Shown: positions 58,001 to 64,000 of the stretch, piece by piece | Layout: each line of letters begins with the position of its first letter | Position numbering within the stretch: position 1 is the first letter of the stretch | NCBI RefSeq assembly: GCF_036588685.1 | Contig: NC_086384.1 | Location: 9,934,195-9,998,194 of the forward strand | Direction: 5' to 3' | DNA from: Mytilus trossulus | Lineage: Eukaryota > Mollusca > Bivalvia > Mytilida > Mytilidae | DNA: 64,000 nucleotides | Made by a program: the position numbers and the translations under genes | The notes under the pieces: model-generated | The model's database searches: none | What the model was told of the DNA's origin: nothing | What the model saw: the letters and a program-made list of their open reading frames with translations, nothing else

Positions 58001-59115
58001 TATAAATAATAATTTTAAAAATTATTTTCCTGAATAAAAATTTGGGAATTTTTAAGATTATTTTTTTTATCAATTTGATGATTAATTATTGTTAATAATG
58101 TATGATTTACTTCTATTTAATATTCATGCACAGCTAAATTTGGTATTCATGGTATTATTGTTTTGCGTTAGAAAATCATGATTAAGATTTATTCAATCCC
58201 CCCAAAAAAACTTTTGTCATAATTATCTCACTTTATTTTGAAACATCAAAAAAATAAAACTATAGCAATACACCTACCAAAACTTTATTAAAAATTACTT
58301 AATACAAAACCGATAAAAGAGGGTATGAATGCCCTTTACGGTCAAGTGTCAAACATTCATTTTTGGCTACCATATGCATTAGCTTGGTGCTAATAGGAGC
58401 CTAAAATGATCATTGGTTAAAATTTTAACTTATTATTACCTTTATTTTTGTAAATATTTTAACATGATTGATTATTGGTCAAAACCTGTCAAATTTTTTA
58501 TCATCCATACCAATTAATCTAATTCAAATTGAATGTCCATACTCGCTCTTTTTAAGCTTGGTATTATACACACAAAAAAATGAGCAAGTGCAGAGATTTC
58601 ATTTCAATTAGATTGCATCTAAATGAAAGTGTATTTTTTATCGTCATGCACCGAAAAATTACAGTCAACGCCATTTGACAATTATTTTTACTGTTATTTG
58701 TCATGAAGCCATAATTTGAAGGTACATGTAATCAAATTAATGCCCTAATGGAGAGGTTGCAAACGTGTAGGGTACAATCATACTTAAGTTGCAAACATGT
58801 AAGGTTCAAATATGAATCATGTAAATGTGTGTGAATGTGTTTTCAGGCAAACGAACCTGGATTCGTGTTTTATTGTTTGAACCATACATTCCTACATGTC
58901 CTTTTAGATATTTTAAATAAAATTCAGAGACTACAACTTATTCAATGGGCAAGCTTTCAAAAATTAATGACAGGGAGTCGAGAATAGTCGATTATTTATC
59001 GAATTATGTCACTCACAGCCCTGGCTTGTCGTTTAAAACAGTAGCAAATGAAACTCCATATTTTGGCTGCCAGTAAGAAGAATCCACGCAATCCCATAAC
59101 AATGTACTTGATCAT
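51877..59115 (-). CDS. CTDNEP1: CTD nuclear envelope phosphatase 1 (Dullard), whole gene (7 exons, 243 aa)
   Basis: A Ser/Thr phosphatase of the HAD/SCP family anchored in the nuclear envelope and ER. With its CNEP1R1 partner it dephosphorylates lipin, controlling membrane lipid synthesis, and it restrains BMP signalling (known for the family). Seven exons join into 243 codons, one fewer than the human protein as I recall it. Visible: N-terminal hydrophobic anchor (about 8-27), QTVKYE...[10 protein letters not shown] linker, HAD motif I DLDET (66-70, nucleophile D66, acid/base D68), KRPHVDYFL (109-117), motif II FTAS (T130), [15 protein letters not shown]169 as motif III lysine, ILDNSP (183-188, D185/N186) and the conserved tail [12 protein letters not shown]...[10 protein letters not shown]. 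All catalytic residues are intact. One intron uses a GC donor. Identification is very sure. Confidence 0.97.
52023..53117 (-). other. CTDNEP1: CTDNEP1 intron 6, with a half MITE at its upstream end
   Basis: Mostly AT-rich, no other exon. Bases 53030-53092 (GCAAGTTTTCCTCAATTCAC, GGTTCCCACGAAAATAAATG) match one arm of the CTGTGGATTC MITE family. Confidence 0.5.
53118..53229 (-). CDS. CTDNEP1: CTDNEP1 exon 6: motifs III and IV
   Basis: Residues 159-195. Acceptor TTGTTTTTCAG, donor CCAG|GTATTA (phase 1). Encodes [20 protein letters not shown] and [18 protein letters not shown]169 is the motif III lysine, D185/N186 the motif IV pair. Confidence 0.95.
53230..54391 (-). other. CTDNEP1: CTDNEP1 intron 5 (GC-AG)
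   Basis: AT-rich. Bases 53240-53330 hold about three copies of a 33-36-base unit (AACAACAACAAATAAA, CTATTAATATAAA). Bases 54010-54060 hold a family A minus-strand fragment (AGTTGTCTCATTGGCAATCA). Confidence 0.6.
54392..54508 (-). CDS. CTDNEP1: CTDNEP1 exon 5: motif II, ends at a GC donor
   Basis: Residues 120-158. Acceptor CTTTATAG. Carries [20 protein letters not shown] and ILKRRYYRQ. The only donor that keeps the RYYRQ-HC junction is CAG|GCAAGT, a textbook GC-type 5' splice site. The nearby GT (CAA|GTATAA) would shift the frame. Confidence 0.95.
54957..55140 (-). repeat. Diverged interspersed repeat fragments in CTDNEP1 intron 4
   Basis: AGAGCCGTCTCATTGACAAT is followed by GTGGTCTCTTTGACATATTC and ACCATTTCCATTCTCAATTT. 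The latter matches the fragment at 8549-8605. Confidence 0.65.
55220..55291 (-). CDS. CTDNEP1: CTDNEP1 exon 4
   Basis: Residues 96-119. Acceptor TATTTTCAG, donor GTT|GTAAGT (phase 0). Encodes [24 protein letters not shown], the conserved KRP segment of SCP-type phosphatases. Confidence 0.95.
55292..56725 (-). other. CTDNEP1: CTDNEP1 intron 3, nothing recognised
   Basis: AT-rich intron. The only recurring word is CACTACAGGGAGATAACTCT (56396), shared with 50145. No extra exon. Confidence 0.5.
56726..56844 (-). CDS. CTDNEP1: CTDNEP1 exon 3: catalytic motif I
   Basis: Residues 56-95. Acceptor TTTTTTACAG, donor TAAAA|GTAAGT (phase 0). Carries [20 protein letters not shown] with the DxDxT signature, then [11 protein letters not shown]. 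Confidence 0.97.
57273..57336 (+). repeat. Interspersed repeat family A, 5' fragment in CTDNEP1 intron 2
   Basis: GTAGATATAAGAAGATGTGG, then TGAGTACCAATGAGACAACT and CTCCATCTAAGTAA. It has a short ACATGTA insertion after GTGGT. Confidence 0.85.
57487..57553 (-). CDS. CTDNEP1: CTDNEP1 exon 2: linker
   Basis: Residues 34-55. Acceptor TTTTGTTTCAG, donor CTGA|GTAAGT (phase 1). Encodes [20 protein letters not shown], matching the conserved segment between anchor and phosphatase domain. Confidence 0.95.
57554..59016 (-). other. CTDNEP1: CTDNEP1 intron 1, nothing recognised
   Basis: AT-rich 1.46-kb intron without a recognised repeat or ORF. Confidence 0.5.
59017..59115 (-). CDS. CTDNEP1: CTDNEP1 exon 1: membrane anchor
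   Basis: Residues 1-33, from ATG at 59115 ([13 protein letters not shown]) to donor GCT|GTGAGT (phase 0). I chose this ATG because it leaves about seven residues before GLR, as in vertebrate orthologues. The next ATG (59097) has a better Kozak G at +4 and would give a 237-residue protein. The frame extends upstream to a GTG at 59220, which I reject as a start. Confidence 0.9.
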
Positions 59116-59227
59116 GAGTGCAAGACTTTTATATTTTGAAGTTTGCAAAGACACATTAATGGGAATTAAATGAGCAAGTAGATAGGGAAAGTTAATATAT
59201 TTCAAGGACGATAGTTTCACTGAATTT

Positions 59228-59342
59228 ATGCCGCCATTGAATTCCCATCATGCTCTTAATTTCATTAAGTGTTTCTCTTGGTTTTACTCAATTTAATTGG
59301 ATAAACCCAGGAAGTGTCCGAATACTTTTCCAACCGGAAGTT
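59228..59342 (-). promoter_or_regulatory. CTDNEP1: Candidate CTDNEP1 promoter: YY1-like and ETS-like sites
   Basis: About 115-225 bases upstream of the start codon lie AATGGCGGC read on the minus strand (59230-59238, YY1-type core), CCAGGAAGTG (59307-59316) and ACCGGAAGT (59333-59341, strong ETS/GABP-type core). Such sites cluster near TATA-less housekeeping promoters in animals. The sites are seen; their function here is inferred. Confidence 0.45.
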
Positions 59343-59349
59343 CAAAAAT

Positions 59350-60755
59350 TGGAAGGCGTCGATGGAAACGAAAACAAACCTAATAGCACATGCTTGCATT
59401 AGACGTTTGAGACCTTCAAGAAGCAGACACATTTCAATTATCTGTTAATTGGAAAACGTTGACTTTTACTAGGTAGGCAGACTTCAAGATGAACGATAAT
59501 TTGTATACAACAAGACATTATATATGCTTTATTGACTTCTAATTTTTATTGGAATGTTGCCAAACAACAAACTGTTACAGGTCAAAAATTAATGGTCGGC
59601 TACTCCTTTACGTTTATGCTTCCCAACAATTGAATTTTGAATAAGACACAATTCAGCAATTACATATACAATTTGGCTGGAACACAGGCATTAGCCATTA
59701 CTCAGAATTTACTCAATACTCACTAGAAGTTCTATCAAAAGTTATAATATAGGCACTGGCTAGGGTTACGTTGAAATGTAACCATTATAACAAAGGTATT
59801 GTTACATTGTACACTTTTTACCAAAATGTTGGGTTGGGTTAGGATTTCCCTTTTATTTTTGTAACATTTTAAAGAAACCAACTAAATATGTGCAATTTGA
59901 AGAAAATAGTGTCCATATAACATATTGGGTCCTATATTGGATATTGGAGTCCTAGCGTGATGCTAGGTTTGCAATTTTTTTTGAAGTGAAATAATTTTGG
60001 GTGAAAATGGGAAATGAAGTCAGGCGGGACATAGGAAATTACATGCGCTATCATGGCAACAAGAAAGTGGGTTATAGGAATCTGACAAAACCATGAGCGG
60101 GATCCTGGATCAGACCCCGATAAGACCCTGACATACAATGTAGAGCACCATGAGCACAGGGGTTAGTTTATATAAAACACCAAACATGGTTCAACTGTCA
60201 ATGACGCTCAGCTATTCTATATTAAACACCAAGTTATATTGGATAGCGACCGCCATTCACAGTAAATCCTTGTCTGACCCACTAAAACAAGCCCCTGTAA
60301 ATAGGGGTACCAAAATTGCTCCTATTTTGACAGTTATTACATCTACATTTATTCATACAGTATGATCCAGACAAAAGTTACCATGATTCTATGAATATTT
60401 TTTAGATGAACATGTTAAATATACATTGTGTATTGATTGAATCATAAAAAAAATGGAGTTGAACAGACCTCCAAATGATTCTGTTACAAATGATGGGTTC
60501 TTAAATTGCATCTTTGCTATAATTCACATCCTTTAAAATGGAATAACGAATAATTTTGTTTTAGTTCATCAATATTTAGAACAATTTGTCATTAATCTAT
60601 GCTTGCTATTCATTTCTTAAGAAATATAGGCTTGTAACATATTTTCTTTGCTCATTTTTTTTAAAGATGACTTTTTTTTGTGGATGTTGCATGTCCATGT
60701 CTTGTGATGTTTCCGTTAAATACATTTTACCTTTTCCAATGATATTTTATATGTT
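59350..60755. other. Upstream flank of CTDNEP1, nothing recognised
   Basis: No convincing ORF; those of 68-72 codons lack domain features. Short self-complementary words near 59760-59840 (GTTACGTTGAAATGTAACCA). Confidence 0.45.
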
Positions 60756-60759
60756 GATG

Positions 60760-62013
60760 CAGTGTTCTCCCCAGGATTTTTGGATAGCACCAGGGTAACG
60801 CGTGAGGAAATGAATTTTACAATATTTTGTGTCGCGTTGCGTCGCTTATTTTTTTCTTGTTGGTTTTTGTCATTACCTTTTTGCCTTTGTTTTGTTTACT
60901 GTGGTACTGTGTTGTATGGACTTTGGGTCAGAACATTATTGGTAGAAAAAGTAAATCAATAAAACAGTTTGTATACTTTAATATCTTTGAAAAAGAAAAG
61001 AAAGCACAATTAGTCTTTAAACTAAAGTCACTTCTTATATTTGGATCAAGCCATTTTGTCCCAATACTTGTAGTTACACTACACATTCCCTATGTTAGAT
61101 TTGACTATAACAATGATGAACTTTGAACAAGATTAATTTTTGTTACAGAACCTTCAATAAATTGAAAACTACATTCCATTCTTTTTAACAACAGTTTTAT
61201 TTATTTTCTTATGCATCTTAATTATTATTTTTAAAATTTAAGTTGATAAATACTTTATTTCAATTGTATAAGTAATTCTAAGTTCACATTTCTGTTAAGT
61301 TTAGGCTTAATAAGCTTTTATATCCATGACCTAACAGTAATATATCTATTTAATATAAAATGACAAAATGTCTGTGTATCAATAAAGGTATCGTTCTCTA
61401 AAATAATTTGCAAAAGATTTTTGTTGGTATGTTCTAAGAATTTTTTTATCCTTAATGTAACATTCTAATAAAATTTTGCATTCAATTTGTACTTTATTTT
61501 AATTTTCAATGAGAAATTATATGTGAGGAGCATTTATTTGTGATAAGCAAAATCAGGGGAAATAACTTCACAATTAATTTTTGTAACAGTCAAATTATTT
61601 TGACTAAAGACTGGCGTAAAAGAGTTCATTCACAAATGTCTGCTTGTCCCCTATTACAAGTCTGTTATTAAAATTATGATCTCTTAATTAATTAAAACAC
61701 AAGAGAATCATGTACATCGATTAAATCCAATCATCAATGTTAACCTCGACAGGTAAATCGATCACGTGGTGTAAACAATCTACCTGTCAATACTGGATTA
61801 AACTGGTTAGAACTGGTCAATTTTCATGTAAAATTTTAACCCTCACTGAAAGTTGAAGTCATTTGAAACTTTACCGATTTTAATACGATTTTTTTTACCG
61901 AAAACTTTAGCACCACGGAGAAAAATTATACATCGCGGCAAGAACGATACCACCGCGGTAGAAAATTATACATCGCGGGCCCGTGGTCCTTTAAGGGCCT
62001 GGGGAGAACACTG
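60760..62013. mobile_element. 1.25-kb hAT-like non-autonomous TIR element
   Basis: CAGTGTTCTCCCCAGG (60760-60775) is matched by its exact inverse CCTGGGGAGAACACTG (61998-62013). TTGATG immediately precedes the left end and follows the right end; allowing one mismatch it extends to a GTTGATGC/GTTGATGT 8-base pair when the terminal C/G is excluded, as expected for hAT. The interior has ORFs of 66-99 codons with no transposase motif. Confidence 0.75.
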
Positions 62014-62322
62014 TTGATGTATACTGTGAACGTTTTGTTTTTGTTTGAATATTATATATTTATTTTTATTGAAAGACTTACATTTTTTGAAATAATAAAA
62101 ATACAAATTGTTTAGTCTCTAAGAAAACATTTCTTAGCTCTCTGAACTTTTGCTACTTTTGCAAAAAGGTGCATTTTGGATACAGTGAAATTATATATTT
62201 TTTATATACATGGACACTATTTTTTTACATTGCCCTTTTTTTATTATCATTGATAGCATGTCTAGTGTCTGTAGCTAAAAATCGTTTCTTCAAAAAACAA
62301 CAAGAAGTCCCTATGCATTTTC

Positions 62323-63683
62323 CAGGGCCGTAACTAGCCTCTTGTAATAGTGAGGCAAAATATGTTCGCCGAGCGTAGCGAGGCGAAAAAGTTTGGGCGA
62401 GGGGTCTGGGGGCCGCTGAAGGCCCCCAGAAGCTCGGAGCGAAATGACGCAAAATCGTGCATTCTAAGCTTTTCCCGGACTCTTTCTTACATTGAAACAT
62501 ACTGAATTTTTATCTATTTTTCGACAATATACTGGTCTCAAAGCAAAAACATAGAATCATGGAAATTTAAGACTTCAAGTCTTTTAGGTTTTAGAGACAC
62601 CATTTAAAGACCGATATGTAGGATGAAGCAAATATTGTAATTCTCATAATCATTTGTACCAGATCTGTCTGTCTGTTCTTGTCTTGTATTGTGCTCAGAC
62701 TTTGGTGATTTTTAATGACTAGATTAAAATATAGTGACAGTGCAGTATTATACTTAAAGTACTAATACTACTTAAATCGACACTAGGGACCATCTTGACC
62801 GTGTTTTACGTTATTAATGATTCTTATCGTTGAAGACCCTCCAGCAACTTTCAAGATGCAGAACAGAAATAAAGACTTTGACCATTGATCATTTGTATTT
62901 TTACTATGCATTGATTTTCTGTGGGATACGGCCCGTGCACAATTACTCCATATTCCTTTATTTTCTGTTTAAGGGTCTGAACACGACTTAATGCAAGTTT
63001 AACCCTTCAATGTAAAGGGTCATATGGCAATACATTGTTGTTGTTTTTCTTCAAATTATTTGATACCAAAAATTGGGTGACCTTACTTTAATTTAAACCA
63101 TGTAAGCTATCTAGTCTTATTGACCAAAAAAGCCAGTTTTGTATTCTTTGAAATCAAATTCAATTCCCCATGTAGAAACAACCATTTTTATTCTGTGTCC
63201 AGTCACCAGTAGCATCGTATAGTCTTAAAATATTTTCTCGCACAATATCTGGCCTTGAAGGCATAAAACTTTGCTCAGTGCTCGGAGCACACAAATCATG
63301 CTCGAAACATGAAATCCAGCAATTTGGTTGGTTGAGTCTCGAGTCTGAGTACAAAAATCATGTTCGAAAGTTTTATGACTGGTAGGCCTGGACATCAGAT
63401 GACATGCAACATAGCAAAATCTGACGTTTACAAATGAAATTCAACACTCAGACTATAGTAATACAGTATTGAACAATAAATGAACAAAAAACAAACCCGG
63501 AACACAGAAGTCAAGTAATGTACAAACAATAGACCATCGATCAACTCTGAAAACTAAAAGTGAAATTGAAACATGGTTCACGAAAAACATGCATTGGCGA
63601 CACCATAGAGCGAAGATAACTTGCTTCTTGCATGACACTTTGAGTGACTACAATTTGATATATATGAAGACAATCTTTTGTTT

Positions 63684-63719
<36 letters not shown>

Positions 63720-63773
63720 AAATTAATAACATGAGGCATTTGCCTCATTTGCCTCAATGTAGTTACGGCCCTG
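62323..63773. mobile_element. 1.45-kb TIR element with CAGGGCCGTAACTA ends
   Basis: Perfect 14-bp TIRs (62323-62336 and 63760-63773). Next to the right TIR are two GAGGCAAAT-type repeats, and near the left end GAGGCAAAATATGTTCGCCG and a GC-rich AGCGTAGCGAGGCG stretch. The interior has a ~32-base poly-T (63686-63718). Flanks share only TTTTC, so no clear target duplication. The CAGGG start suggests hAT. No transposase ORF. Confidence 0.7.
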
Positions 63774-64000
63774 TTTTCTTTAGCTGACATATACCTAGTG
63801 TTTTATCAATGATAGTGCCTATTATTCTCTATCCTAGGTTGACCTTCTGACACTGGATGTTATCAATTGTTTCACATATTTTATGTCTCTCTCCGAGGCT
63901 GATAATTATAACTCATGTATGTGTCTTTATCCTCTTGTAAATTGTTAATGCTATCATCAGCGTCATGTTTTGACTTGGTAATTAATTTTCACAAATTCTT
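63774..64000. other. Right edge of the window, nothing recognised
   Basis: AT-rich flank with no ORF or repeat that I recognise. Confidence 0.4.

Noticed and set aside
59116-59220. N-terminal extension of CTDNEP1 starting at GTG 59220
   Set aside because: It is not an ATG, and orthologues start close to the GLR motif. The extension is most likely 5' UTR.

Overview
The window is eukaryotic and AT-rich. It has intron-split genes, no operons and very dense short repeats. Several repeat families (the 'GATGTGGTRTGAGTGCCAATGAG' short interspersed family, the CTGTGGATTC palindromic MITEs, the AGGCTCT...GGTGAGCT elements, a Penelope-like reverse-transcriptase relic) are ones I associate with marine mussels. 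I infer a bivalve mollusc, most likely Mytilus or a close relative. I cannot prove the species without a search.

Two protein-coding genes are well supported, both on the minus strand. Gene 1 (coding span 3167-34340) is an SLC6-family sodium-coupled transporter: 14 well-supported coding exons plus a likely tiny first exon give a continuous 644-residue frame with twelve membrane segments and a class I PDZ-type C-terminus. Residues around the substrate and ion sites suggest an amino-acid (nutrient amino acid / glycine-transporter-like) carrier, not a monoamine carrier. Gene 2 (coding span 51877-59115) is CTDNEP1 (Dullard), the nuclear-envelope/ER phosphatase of the HAD/SCP family. It has seven exons, 243 residues, all catalytic motifs, and one intron that needs a GC-AG splice pair. 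The genes share orientation, but nothing in the sequence links their functions.

Layout: 1-3166, region downstream of the transporter, with a degenerate CCTAGG-bearing tandem array; 3167-22816, transporter exons 15 to 2, whose introns are packed with TIR elements, a 31-bp minisatellite and a 3.3-kb TIR element; 22817-34334, the 11.5-kb first intron with tRNA-derived SINEs, a LINE tail and a nested foldback element; 34335-51876, a repeat-rich intergenic region with a Penelope-like relic, a 291-bp TTA-flanked MITE, duplicated interspersed repeats, a frameshifted protein relic next to a 21-bp repeat, a 52-bp minisatellite made largely of M-box octamers, and two palindromic MITEs; 51877-59115, CTDNEP1; 59116-64000, its promoter side with two hAT-like TIR elements. 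I see no credible gene on the plus strand and no CRISPR, operon, riboswitch or true tRNA or rRNA gene.
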